Of a stretch of 46,368 nt of DNA, positions 1 to 7,427 are shown in pieces. The position numbers and the translations under genes are program-made. The DNA is from Chroococcidiopsis sp. TS-821 (GTDB lineage: Bacteria; Cyanobacteriota; Cyanobacteriia; Cyanobacteriales; Chroococcidiopsidaceae). Within the stretch, counting starts at the first letter, position 1. Each line of letters opens with the position of its first letter. The notes beneath the pieces are model-generated. The model was not told the origin of the DNA. It worked only from the letters and a program-made list of their open reading frames with translations, and made no database searches. The stretch spans positions 1 through 46,368 of the forward strand of contig NZ_MVDI01000017.1 in the NCBI RefSeq assembly GCF_002939305.1, written 5' to 3'.

Positions 1-127
1 TGGATGAGTTGCGTTTGTTGGTACGAGAGCGATTGCAACAAATGACCCAAGCAGTGATTCGTTCAATTGTCGGTAGAGCCTCCATCCTTGAGGCATTATC
101 TGTAGCCGGTCTTTAAGGAATTGGTAT
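1..127. repeat. 127-bp terminal inverted repeat, left copy
   Basis: These 127 bases are the exact reverse complement of positions 46242-46368; the next base differs (a at 128 versus t on the other copy). The repeat contains the 3' end of an open frame and 11 bases after its stop. Exactly 127 is the usual maximum k of short-read de Bruijn assemblers, so the likeliest reading is that both contig ends run one k-mer into the same multicopy insertion sequence, whose edge lies at about 127/128. A genuine inverted pair of elements flanking the segment is compatible with this. Confidence 0.9.
3..116 (+). pseudogene. C-terminal fragment of a probable IS transposase (cut by the window edge)
   Basis: An open frame enters from the left edge and stops with TAA at 114-116. 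It encodes 37 residues rich in Leu, Arg and Gln, ending in LSVAGL. The same peptide is encoded at the opposite end of the window on the minus strand, which is what a multicopy mobile element would produce. The family cannot be named from this piece. It is incomplete because the window ends, so whether the gene is intact is unknown. Confidence 0.5.
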
Positions 128-130
128 AAT

Positions 131-164
131 AAGCGCCCCCTCTTATCAGTTTGAGGGAGCGCTT
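131..164. terminator. Terminator-like hairpin between IS end and dps
   Basis: Arms 131-142 (aagcgccccctc) and 153-164 (gagggagcgctt) pair over 12 bp with a single mismatch around a 10-base loop. It lies 3' of both the left transposase fragment (+) and the dps gene (-), so it may terminate both. The following T tract is weak (cttcttt). Confidence 0.6.
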
Positions 165-209
165 CTTTATTGATGAATTAAGCTAACCTGAGCTTCTCGG
201 CTGTAGCAG

Positions 210-752
210 TTACTTAACTTGCGCAGGAACTTTCATTTCTGGTTCAGGCTTAGAACCATCTGCTTTCAATGCTTCACCTTCGATGAAGGAGCGTAACATC
301 CACGCCATTTCTTCATGCTGTTCCATCAAGCCAGTCAGGAAGTCAGCTGTACCTTCGTCATGGAATTCTTCAGAACACTGATCGACGTGCTCGCGCAGAT
401 TGCGGATAATTTGCTCGTGATCGTCTACTAGCTGCGCAACCATTTCTGTTGCAAGTGGAATATTGTCTTCTTGCTCTTGAATCGTGGAGTTTTCTAGAAA
501 ACCTTTAGCAGTACCAACAGGGAAACCACCTAATGCACGTACTCGCTCAGCAATCGAATCAATGTTTTCAGTTAAAGCGGTGTATTGCTCTTCCCAAATT
601 TCATGAAGCGAACGAAATTGTGGTCCTACAACATCCCAATGAAACTTTTTAGTTTTGATGAGGACTAAATACGCATCAGCTAGGTCGCGGTTTAGTAATT
701 TAACTACGCCTGCGCGTTGCTCGTCCGATAAACCAATATTGATCTTACGCAT
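210..752 (-). CDS. Dps-family ferritin (DNA-binding protein from starved cells), copy 1
   Basis: The 180-residue protein is a Dps miniferritin, expected to form a dodecamer that oxidises Fe(II) with peroxide and stores iron, protecting DNA. The intersubunit ferroxidase ligands are visible in normal spacing: H38 (FHWDV), H50 with E54, and D65 with E69 in the ..D..AER.. stretch. The C-terminal tail (from about residue 160) is Lys/Pro-rich and longer than in the second copy at 1694-2185; such tails can bind DNA in some Dps proteins, but that is inference here. A paralogue and a sulfiredoxin lie within 2 kb on the same strand, making this an oxidative-stress cluster. The ATG at 752 was chosen; the hairpin at 131-164 lies downstream. 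Confidence 0.93.
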   Translation of the reverse strand: MRKINIGLSDEQRAGVVKLLNRDLADAYLVLIKTKKFHWDVVGPQFRSLHEIWEEQYTALTENIDSIAERVRALGGFPVGTAKGFLENSTIQEQEDNIPLATEMVAQLVDDHEQIIRNLREHVDQCSEEFHDEGTADFLTGLMEQHEEMAWMLRSFIEGEALKADGSKPEPEMKVPAQVK

Positions 753-838
753 AATTCCTTGTTTTACTCTTCTCGTTCATCCATACATAGTGGAACAAAT
801 CTTAGCTGTGAAGAACATCAGCCATAGGGGAGATTATT

Positions 839-1507
839 TCAAGAACTCGACGGAGCAACAGGACTCACCTGAGCGCGGTTCAGTAACTTGTCCCTATGAC
901 GGTAGCCGGTATAGCGCACTTTGACGCGATCGCCTGGTTGTGCAGTCCCTTCTAAGAGTTGATGCAATTGCGGATCGTAAGCTAATTCGGCTCCAACAGG
1001 TGCGATCGCTTCAACTCCCCATCGCTGCAATAACTGTTCCAAGGGTCGCATCAAAGGTAACAACCGCACAGCAGGTAATTGCGGATTTTCCTGTGCTTTT
1101 TGCGCTGCTGTTGGCCATTGTACCAGCCATGACTCAAGCTGTTGTAAACTCGATTGTTGAAACTCCTGCCACAAGCTTTCGCGCTGCTGTGCGAATGACT
1201 GCTGCAACCTTTGGTACTCTTTCGCTAATGTATCTACTGGCTGTAGCGTTGTCTGAGAATTTTTTCCAAAAGTAGCTACTAACTCATCTAATGGTACTTG
1301 TAGCACTTGCGAGAGCTTGAGCAAAGTATCTACCCGCATCTGCCCGACTTCGCCGCGACGTAACTTGCGAATTTGTTGCAGCGACACTCCTGCTGCATCA
1401 GCCAACGCTTTGAAACTCGATAATCCTACCTGCTGCATTTGTGCTTGTAGTGCAGAGGTAAGCCGATCTTCTAGATTCCTATTTGAGGATTTTTCCTGTG
1501 CATTCAT
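839..1507 (-). CDS. XRE-type HTH protein fused to a GrpE-like head domain
   Basis: The 222-residue protein has three parts. Residues about 29-79 form an XRE/Cro helix-turn-helix (ADAAGVSLQQIRKLRRGEVG, then a DTLLKLSQVLQVPLDEL helix pair). Residues about 90-130 are a Gln-rich helix with coiled-coil character. Residues about 150-217 resemble the beta-domain of the DnaK nucleotide-exchange factor GrpE: GVEAIAPVG, YDPQLHQ, then GYRHRDKLL followed by an A-x-V strand. A DNA-binding or sensing protein coupled to an Hsp70 exchange factor is implied. Whether it acts on DnaK is inference; it is not the main GrpE, which lacks an HTH. It lies between the two dps genes on the same strand. Confidence 0.72.
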   Translation of the reverse strand: MNAQEKSSNRNLEDRLTSALQAQMQQVGLSSFKALADAAGVSLQQIRKLRRGEVGQMRVDTLLKLSQVLQVPLDELVATFGKNSQTTLQPVDTLAKEYQRLQQSFAQQRESLWQEFQQSSLQQLESWLVQWPTAAQKAQENPQLPAVRLLPLMRPLEQLLQRWGVEAIAPVGAELAYDPQLHQLLEGTAQPGDRVKVRYTGYRHRDKLLNRAQVSPVAPSSS

Positions 1508-1536
1508 AGCTTAATTGTCGCAACAATAAAGCTATA

Positions 1537-1554
1537 TCAGGAATCAGGAATCAG
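1537..1554. repeat. Heptamer tandem repeat (CAGGAAT)
   Basis: The stretch tcaggaatcaggaatcag contains the heptamer CAGGAAT in tandem, about 2.5 copies. Short heptameric repeats between genes are a known feature of cyanobacterial genomes. No function is evident. Confidence 0.5.
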
Positions 1555-1693
1555 AAAACAATCTCAATCGTTAGTTACGACTTCTTCGTACTTGCAGTCT
1601 CCCACAGATGGGGGATGTAGGGGGCAAAATCACCTTGACTACATTTATGCTCAGACCTTGTTAAGCTCCCTGACCCCCAACCTCTGAGCCATC

Positions 1694-2185
1694 TTACTGC
1701 TCCAGCAAACTGCGGAGCATCCAAGCATTTTTTTCATGGACTTGCATCCGCTGCGTTAAAAGATCCGCTGTTGGTTCGTCGTTGACGCGCTCAACAACAG
1801 GGAAAATCGAACGTGCAGTGCGGACAACTGCTTCTTGACCTTCTACTAATAGCCGAATCATGTCTTCAGCTTTAGGAACGCCTTTTGTCTCTTCAATCGA
1901 GCTTAGTTCAGCAAATTCACTGTAGGTTCCAGGTGCTGGATAGCCTAAGGCTCTAATTCTTTCGGCAATTTCATCTACCGCAGTTGCTAACTCAGTATAT
2001 TCTTCCTCAAATAGCACGTGTAATGTTTGGAACATTGGACCTGTGACATTCCAATGAAAGTTGTGTGTTTTGAGGTAGAGTGAGTAGCTATCTGCAAGTA
2101 AACGTGAAAGTCCTTGCGCAATTTCTTTGCGGTCTTCTTCGTTGATGCCAATGTTTACTGGCATAACTTTACTTTGAGTTTGCAT
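1694..2185 (-). CDS. Dps-family ferritin, copy 2
   Basis: The 163-residue Dps paralogue keeps the ferroxidase set H44 (NFHWNV), H56, E60, D71 and E75. It lacks the Lys/Pro tail of copy 1 and ends shortly after the last helix (MLRSLLEQ). It lies 22 bp downstream of the sulfiredoxin gene on the same strand, so co-transcription is likely, linking iron/peroxide detoxification with repair of hyperoxidised peroxiredoxin. The start ATG at 2185 follows a good ribosome-binding site (aggaga, about 8 bases upstream on the minus strand). Divergence from copy 1 suggests an old duplication rather than a recent one. Confidence 0.93.
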   Translation of the reverse strand: MQTQSKVMPVNIGINEEDRKEIAQGLSRLLADSYSLYLKTHNFHWNVTGPMFQTLHVLFEEEYTELATAVDEIAERIRALGYPAPGTYSEFAELSSIEETKGVPKAEDMIRLLVEGQEAVVRTARSIFPVVERVNDEPTADLLTQRMQVHEKNAWMLRSLLEQ

Positions 2186-2207
2186 ACAATTCTCCTGAAT
2201 AAATTTC

Positions 2208-2471
2208 TTAGGCTAAGTGCATTTTCAGTACAGCACGAGGGGCTTTGCGGACTCTGGCTAGAACCGTCTCTTTCCCCAACCGCTGACACGCTTCGTAGCG
2301 GTGACATCCTGAAAAACCGTAGTACTGCCCGTCAACTTCGAGAACATCAATTGGTTCTTGCTGTCCAATTTCTCGAATCGATTCCATTAAAGCAGCTACT
2401 TTGTTCGGATCGTTTTCGCGTGGTAATGGACGTTTGATTTGATTGAGCGGAATTTCTTGTACTTTAACCAT
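2208..2471 (-). CDS. srxA: Sulfiredoxin
   Basis: The 87-residue protein carries the sulfiredoxin signature FSGCHR, whose Cys performs the ATP-dependent reduction of cysteine sulfinic acid in typical 2-Cys peroxiredoxins. The preceding ParB-like fold (VQEIPLNQIKRP, then DPNKVAALMESIREIGQQEP) and length fit the family. It is the first gene of a probable srx-dps operon on the minus strand. The ATG at 2471 is preceded by a strong gaggag-type ribosome-binding site. The peroxiredoxin encoded at 42641 is of another subclass and is not the expected substrate, so the partner 2-Cys Prx must lie elsewhere. Confidence 0.93.
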   Translation of the reverse strand: MVKVQEIPLNQIKRPLPRENDPNKVAALMESIREIGQQEPIDVLEVDGQYYGFSGCHRYEACQRLGKETVLARVRKAPRAVLKMHLA

Positions 2472-2644
2472 GAGTCTTGCTACCTCCTCATTGCCTATAT
2501 ATAAATCATAGTCGTTATGAGTTTAAGTTGCAAGTTTTTTTAAAATTACTCAAAAAGGAACTAAAATAAACCTCCACAGTCCTCGGAAATAAAGCTATTC
2601 TGAGAAAAATTACGCTACTAAAATGACCAGGCGAGGAAGCAGTG
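2472..2644. promoter_or_regulatory. Divergent promoter region of srx-dps and the SpoIID-like gene
   Basis: This 173-bp AT-rich gap separates two divergently transcribed units and must hold both promoters. A tatatataaatcat stretch near 2496-2509 could supply a -10 element for the minus-strand unit. No clear repressor palindrome was seen. Confidence 0.4.
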
Positions 2645-4411
2645 ATGGAGACGCACACACAGAACAATGCAAAGCACGCGAAAGTTGAGGATGCCTGCTG
2701 TGTCAGTTTATCAAATCGTCAACTTGCATTCGGTTGTGTTTCCTACAATTCGCACCTATTAGCTTTTCTCGCGTTGTGGAAGCGAAATCAAGGTAAAGTA
2801 CGATCGCACTTGACTTCGGTGTGTGTGACGACGGTTGTTTTGTGCGGTACAGCAACAGCGGCGATCGCCGCGCCAGCATCTGAGCCAGAACTCAAAATTG
2901 GAATTGTACAAAGATTTGGTGCTAAACCGACTGATGTTTTGAGTTTACAAGCAACTGCGGGCGATCGCCTGACAATTCAAGCTAAAACACAAGACAAGGA
3001 AAAAAAGCTACAAGCAACCAATATCAAGCTAGAAACCGTCATGCAACCGTTGCCTAAAGCAACACTATCTGAGCGAGTTGTGCTAAGTACGCACCGGAGT
3101 TTTGAAACGGCAGAACATACTGCGAAACAATGGCGGCAAATGGGTATCGAAGTCGAAATTGCGCAACCTGACAGGTGGCAAGTTTGGGCAAAGCGCGATA
3201 TTTACAATTCACCGCTGCTACGACGTTTCTTACTCTTGAGTTTACAAGTAAAGGGCAACAAAAATGCTTATCTCGATACTCAAGTGTTACAACAAGTACC
3301 GCAAGTCAATTTAGTCGTAGATGGTCAGCGCTACGCCTATCAAGAAATTGACATCACAACGAACAAAAACTTAATTCAAATCAGCGAGGGTAACAATCAG
3401 CGCGATTTGCGGCTATATGCAGGTAGAATGCGGCTACAACCGAATGCATATGGTACGTATACATTAGTCAATGAAGTTCCGCTAGAGACTTACTTGCGGG
3501 GTGTTGTCCCGCACGAAATCGGAGCAAATGTGCCTTACTCGGCGGTCGAAGCGCAGGCAATTATTGCACGGACGTATGCATTGCGCAACTTACGTCGGTT
3601 TGCAATTGATGACTATGAGCTGTGTGCAGATACCCAGTGCCAAGTTTACAGAGGTTTAAGTGGTACAGTTCCGCTAGCCGATCGCGCGATCGCCGCGACA
3701 AAAGGCAAAGTACTAACGTATGACAATCAACTTGTGGATGCCCTGTATTCTTCCACAACAGGTGGCGTTACGGCGGCGTTTAGTGATGTTTGGCAAGGAA
3801 CAGATCGTCCCTACTTGCAACCTGTAATCGATGCGGCGGATAGCGTTTGGAACTTATCAGGACAAAGCTTAGCCGAAGAAAAGAATTTTCAGCGCTTTAT
3901 TGGTTTGCAGCAAGGATTTAATGAAGCTGGCTGGAGTATGTTTCGTTGGCGCAAAGAAAGCAGTTTAGCTCAGATTACACAAGATTTGCAGCGCTTTTTC
4001 AAGGCAAATAATAGTCCCTGGGCAAACCTGAAACAGATTTATCAGATGCAAGTCACTGAGCGATCGCCTAGCGGACGTATTCTGAAACTAGCGGTACAAA
4101 CCGATCTGGGTACGGTTATTTTAGAAAAAGATGAAGTACGCAGTGCCTTTTCTGCACCGCGCAGTACGCTATTTTATCTACAACCACTTAATAAAGGTAC
4201 AAACTCGCTGTGGGGTTACGCTTTTGTAGGTGGTGGCTTTGGACACGGCGTTGGTTTAAGTCAAACCGGTTCGCAGCGTTTAGCCAAATTAGGTTGGTCA
4301 AGTGCCCAAATTTTAAATTTCTACTATCCTGGGACGCAAATCGAACCTCTAAGCGATCGCATTACCTTCTACTCGGAGGAATCCTTTTCAACAGCTACCA
4401 CAGCAAAATAA
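2645..4411 (+). CDS. SpoIID/LytB-domain protein with SPOR-like region, exported
   Basis: The 588-residue protein has an unusually long N-terminus of about 50 residues before a hydrophobic signal-like stretch (CVTTVVLCGTATAAIAA). A region around residues 145-180 resembles a SPOR peptidoglycan-binding repeat. The SpoIID/LytB core starts near residue 260, with EVPLETYLRGVVPHEI, AVEAQAIIARTYALRN and, near the end, GFGHGVGLSQTG. In Bacillus SpoIID is a lytic transglycosylase on denuded glycan; cyanobacterial members are mostly uncharacterised wall proteins. An aggaag ribosome-binding site precedes the ATG at 2645; a GTG directly before it (2642) is the alternative. The gene ends in a hairpin shared with the convergent ferredoxin gene. 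Confidence 0.85.
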   Translation: METHTQNNAKHAKVEDACCVSLSNRQLAFGCVSYNSHLLAFLALWKRNQGKVRSHLTSVCVTTVVLCGTATAAIAAPASEPELKIGIVQRFGAKPTDVLSLQATAGDRLTIQAKTQDKEKKLQATNIKLETVMQPLPKATLSERVVLSTHRSFETAEHTAKQWRQMGIEVEIAQPDRWQVWAKRDIYNSPLLRRFLLLSLQVKGNKNAYLDTQVLQQVPQVNLVVDGQRYAYQEIDITTNKNLIQISEGNNQRDLRLYAGRMRLQPNAYGTYTLVNEVPLETYLRGVVPHEIGANVPYSAVEAQAIIARTYALRNLRRFAIDDYELCADTQCQVYRGLSGTVPLADRAIAATKGKVLTYDNQLVDALYSSTTGGVTAAFSDVWQGTDRPYLQPVIDAADSVWNLSGQSLAEEKNFQRFIGLQQGFNEAGWSMFRWRKESSLAQITQDLQRFFKANNSPWANLKQIYQMQVTERSPSGRILKLAVQTDLGTVILEKDEVRSAFSAPRSTLFYLQPLNKGTNSLWGYAFVGGGFGHGVGLSQTGSQRLAKLGWSSAQILNFYYPGTQIEPLSDRITFYSEESFSTATTAK

Positions 4412-4447
4412 AGCAGGAACTTTTGGTGATTTAATCCCGTTCCTGCT
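4412..4447. terminator. Bidirectional hairpin between SpoIID-like gene and ferredoxin
   Basis: AGCAGGAAC (4412-4420) pairs perfectly with GTTCCTGCT (4439-4447), a 9-bp stem with an 18-base loop. It sits directly after the plus-strand stop codon and before the end of the convergent ferredoxin gene, the position expected of a shared terminator. There is no strong U tract. Confidence 0.55.
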
Positions 4448-4490
4448 CTATAAAGCTGCTACATCGACCGACTGATTGGCATCACATCGA

Positions 4491-4790
4491 TTAGTAGAGA
4501 TCTTCCTCTTTATGCGTTTCGATGGTGCAATCAGAAGTGGGGTAAGCTACACAGGTTAATACATAGCCTGCTTCGATTTGATCGTCATCTAAGAAAGACT
4601 GGTCAGATTGATCGACGGAACCTGATATGAGTTTACCTGCACAGGTTGAGCAAGCACCTGCACGGCAGGAATAAGGTAGATCTAACCCTGCTTCCTCAGC
4701 AGCATCTAGAATATATGTATCATCGTCAACTTCAATCGTTTGATTCAGTCCTTCAGACTCATTGATTAAAGTGACCTTGTAAGTTGCCAT
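4491..4790 (-). CDS. petF: Plant-type [2Fe-2S] ferredoxin
   Basis: The 99-residue acidic protein is a photosynthetic-type ferredoxin carrying electrons from photosystem I to FNR, nitrate and sulfite reductases and thioredoxin reductase. The cluster ligands are C42, C47 and C50 in [11 protein letters not shown], plus C80 in VLTCVAYP. Length and the C-terminal EEDLY match the main cyanobacterial ferredoxin. Cyanobacteria hold several paralogues, so the PetF (major) assignment is by similarity only. A gagagga ribosome-binding site precedes the ATG at 4790. It stands alone in its transcription unit. Confidence 0.93.
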   Translation of the reverse strand: MATYKVTLINESEGLNQTIEVDDDTYILDAAEEAGLDLPYSCRAGACSTCAGKLISGSVDQSDQSFLDDDQIEAGYVLTCVAYPTSDCTIETHKEEDLY

Positions 4791-5048
4791 TCAACAGTCC
4801 TCTCTATTTGCAACGGCAGTATAAGATAAACTAAAGCAAACTTTGGGCTTTGCTTATTGGCAAAGTCCAGGATATTTATGTTCACTTCATCTCTGATACT
4901 ACGAGAAAAACCATAGCTTGTAACCCCCTATTACCCCCGATTTTGCAGGCGATTAGGAATGAAATTTAGTTATTTAATCCTAATTAGTTATTCTTATGAA
5001 AGGGGTGAGTGGCTAGTGGTTAGAGAAAAGTGAAGAGGAAGAACTAAG

Positions 5049-6038
5049 ATGCCTGGATTTGGTTATTCTGAAGAGCGTGTGGTACGAGTAGGGATTGTTG
5101 GTACTGGGTATGCGGCGAAGTTGAGGGCAGAAACCTTTCAAAAAGATGAGCGATCGCAAGTTGTTGCCATTGTTGGTCACACACCAGAAAAAACTCAGGA
5201 GTTTGCCCAAACCTATCAAGCTGAGGCGCTAACTTCTTGGGTGGACTTAGTACAAGCTGATATAGATTTGGTTGCGATCTCAAACGTTAATAAAGAACAC
5301 GGCGCGATCGCAACAGCCGCACTACAAAATAACAAACACGTCGTTGTCGAGTATCCACTAGCACTCGATGTCGCTGAAGCTGAAAAGATTGTTGCACTGG
5401 CGCGCGATCGCGATAAAATGTTGCACGTCGAGCATATCGAATTACTCGGTGGCTTACACCAAGCCCTAAAACAGAACTTACCGACAATTGGCGAAGTTTT
5501 TTACGCTCGCTACGCTACAGTAACTCCTCAACGTCCTGCGCCGCAAAAGTGGACGTATCACAAAGAATTATTTGGTTTTCCCTTGATCGCAGCACTTTCG
5601 CGCTTGCATCGCCTGACTGACTTATTTGGTGAAGTGGCTTCAGTCAGTTGTCAAAATCGTTATTGGGGTGAAGGTGAGTTTTATCAAGCTTGTTTGTGTA
5701 CGGCTCAACTCAAATTTGTGAGTGGTATCATTGCCGATGTTACCTACGGTAAAGGTGAAACCTTATGGCAAGACGAACGCAAGTTTGAAATTCATGGTGC
5801 GCAGGGCGGATTAATTTTTGATGGCGATGCGGGCAAATTAGTCCGAAGCGAGCAAGCAACACCAATTGAAGTTGGTTCGCGTCGTGGTTTATTTGCTAAA
5901 GATACAGAGATGGTGTTAAATCACTTGTTAACAGGTGCAAAGATGTACGTGACTCCTACTGCGAGTTTATACGCGTTAAAAATTGCGGATGCAGCAAGGC
6001 GGTCGGCAGAAACAGGCGAGACTATCATTTATGAATAA
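5049..6038 (+). CDS. bvdR: Biliverdin reductase (Gfo/Idh/MocA fold)
   Basis: The 329-residue protein reduces biliverdin IX-alpha to bilirubin with NAD(P)H and belongs to the Gfo/Idh/MocA oxidoreductases. The N-terminal Rossmann motif is GIVGTGYAA (residues 15-23). Stretches that match my recollection of Synechocystis BvdR include LLHVEHIELLGG, GEVFYARY, WTYHKELFGFPLIAALSR and GSRRGLF; length is the same to within a few residues. The BvdR assignment rests on these rather than on the general fold. A gaggaag ribosome-binding site lies 8 bases before the ATG. In cyanobacteria the enzyme has been linked to phycobilisome maintenance. It converges with the TetR-like gene, 10 bp apart. Confidence 0.85.
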   Translation: MPGFGYSEERVVRVGIVGTGYAAKLRAETFQKDERSQVVAIVGHTPEKTQEFAQTYQAEALTSWVDLVQADIDLVAISNVNKEHGAIATAALQNNKHVVVEYPLALDVAEAEKIVALARDRDKMLHVEHIELLGGLHQALKQNLPTIGEVFYARYATVTPQRPAPQKWTYHKELFGFPLIAALSRLHRLTDLFGEVASVSCQNRYWGEGEFYQACLCTAQLKFVSGIIADVTYGKGETLWQDERKFEIHGAQGGLIFDGDAGKLVRSEQATPIEVGSRRGLFAKDTEMVLNHLLTGAKMYVTPTASLYALKIADAARRSAETGETIIYE

Positions 6039-6048
6039 ATAGCAATAG

Positions 6049-7233
6049 TTAAGCTTTTTGATCGAGACGCAAGGCTTGCTCTAAAGCTAGTTTTTCTTTC
6101 GCTCTACGTGCATAAGGTTGTAGCTTCGTTGAACTCCACCCTGTCAAAATACTCAAATCTTCAATACTGATTCCTTTAACCAACATTTCAACGCACCACG
6201 TTTGTTGTGCTTGCTCAATTACCGGAACTTTTCCTTCTGGCGTAATTAGTTCTTTAGTTAACTCTTGCCAACGCGCTTTTATTTCTTGCTCAGTTATTGG
6301 CATTCCGCTGTCATTTACAAACAAGGCAGAAGAATTGTCTTTACGGCTTTTGAGCCATTGTGTTAAGGGATTGCGAGTATAAGAACCGTAGCGCTTGCCC
6401 ATAATCCATTGATTAACAGGAACTTGTCTGACTGCACCTTGCGTAATTTGTAACAAGTGTTGATGAGGATCGCTGATTTGGTGGCTGCGCTCTAAACGAG
6501 TAATGTCTAGGGGTGATAAACCTGTGGCAAATAAAACATAAACAAGTGCATAATCGCGTAACCCTGATTTTTTAGCTTGTTGCAGAATTGCATGCACTAA
6601 ATTTGCAGGTAGATCTATTACATTTTCTGTTGAAGTTGTAGAAACTATATTTTCTCCTAAAAATAGTTTGACTAAGTCATTCAAAAACTCTTCTCGATCA
6701 TTTAATTCATTTGTTTCAGTCGCCAATTCAATAATTGCGTAACCTAATAAAATATAGTTCAGTAAGCTTGCAAGTTTTTCGACGGGTAACTGACTGCGTA
6801 ACTGTTCGCGCTGCATCACAGTTGCAAGATATTCGGCAACGTCGCGACTGATTTGATTGATGTATTTGCCAATGATGCGGCGATTTTCTACGGGATATTG
6901 CTGTGCTTCTCCTAAAATAGATAGCACTAATTCGGGAAATTGCGCGATCGCCGTTAAGCGATTGCTTGCATACCATTTAATTGCTTGCGCCGTAGTGTGC
7001 GTTTGCTGGGCTTGCTGGCGCAAGATTTCCCCTAACTCTTGAAACACTGCTGACTCGGAAATGACTGCAAGCAGTAAACCGTGCTTATTACCAAAATGGC
7101 GAAATAGCGTCACTTCATTAACTTGAGCTAACTCAGCAACGGCTTTTGTTGTCGTTTCGGTAACTCCCTGAGTCGCAAATAACTCAATTGCTGCATTAAT
7201 CAATTTTTGTCGAGTTGAAATTTGAGTAGGCAT
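6049..7233 (-). CDS. TetR-family regulator fused to a degenerate tyrosine-recombinase domain
   Basis: The 394-residue protein (numbered from the ATG at 7233; a TTG five codons earlier is the alternative) is about twice the usual TetR length. Residues 5-52 are a TetR HTH (TTKAVAELAQVNEVTLFRHF), followed by an all-helical ligand/dimer domain to about 195. Residues about 200-385 follow the phage-integrase catalytic fold: RDYALVYVLFATGLSPLDIT, then VPVNQWI, LTQWLKS, LFVNDSGMPIT and ISIEDLSILTGWSST. The first catalytic Arg is Ser (S240), the HxLR motif is missing and the GH histidine is Trp (W366), although a Tyr (Y374) remains, so recombinase activity is unlikely. It is divergent from desC and probably represses it through the palindromes at 7279 and 7322. 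Recognition of the second domain is from pattern, not search. Confidence 0.75.
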   Translation of the reverse strand: MPTQISTRQKLINAAIELFATQGVTETTTKAVAELAQVNEVTLFRHFGNKHGLLLAVISESAVFQELGEILRQQAQQTHTTAQAIKWYASNRLTAIAQFPELVLSILGEAQQYPVENRRIIGKYINQISRDVAEYLATVMQREQLRSQLPVEKLASLLNYILLGYAIIELATETNELNDREEFLNDLVKLFLGENIVSTTSTENVIDLPANLVHAILQQAKKSGLRDYALVYVLFATGLSPLDITRLERSHQISDPHQHLLQITQGAVRQVPVNQWIMGKRYGSYTRNPLTQWLKSRKDNSSALFVNDSGMPITEQEIKARWQELTKELITPEGKVPVIEQAQQTWCVEMLVKGISIEDLSILTGWSSTKLQPYARRAKEKLALEQALRLDQKA

Positions 7234-7278
7234 ACAGGCTAGTTTCAATCAGCGGGAGTACTGCGTTAGTTATAACTG

Positions 7279-7295
7279 TGCAAGTAACACTTGCA
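7279..7295. promoter_or_regulatory. Palindromic operator candidate 1 (TetR-like/desC)
   Basis: TGCAAGTAACACTTGCA is a perfect inverted repeat with 7-bp arms and a 3-bp centre. A near-identical site lies 43 bp away, about four helical turns, in the same intergenic region. The size, symmetry and position between a TetR gene and its divergent neighbour are typical of TetR operators. Confidence 0.7.
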
Positions 7296-7321
7296 TTTCT
7301 AGCGCAAAGTTGTTAAGGTAA

Positions 7322-7338
7322 TGTAAGTAGCACTTGCA
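7322..7338. promoter_or_regulatory. Palindromic operator candidate 2 (TetR-like/desC)
   Basis: TGTAAGTAGCACTTGCA matches site 1 at 15 of 17 positions, and one arm base breaks perfect symmetry. The desC start codon is 90 bp further on. Together the two sites give the consensus TGYAAGTARCACTTGCA. Confidence 0.65.
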
Positions 7339-7427
7339 TTTACTAGAGTAATGAGCGATCGCTCGTTACAAAAGATCGCTAGTGTTGTCTGCACTGGATT
7401 ACTAATAGAAATTTAAGGAAAACATTC

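Noticed and set aside
6049-7233. The integrase-like domain as evidence of an active integrative element
   Set aside because: Key catalytic residues are absent, the domain is fused to TetR, and no attachment-site repeats were seen around it.
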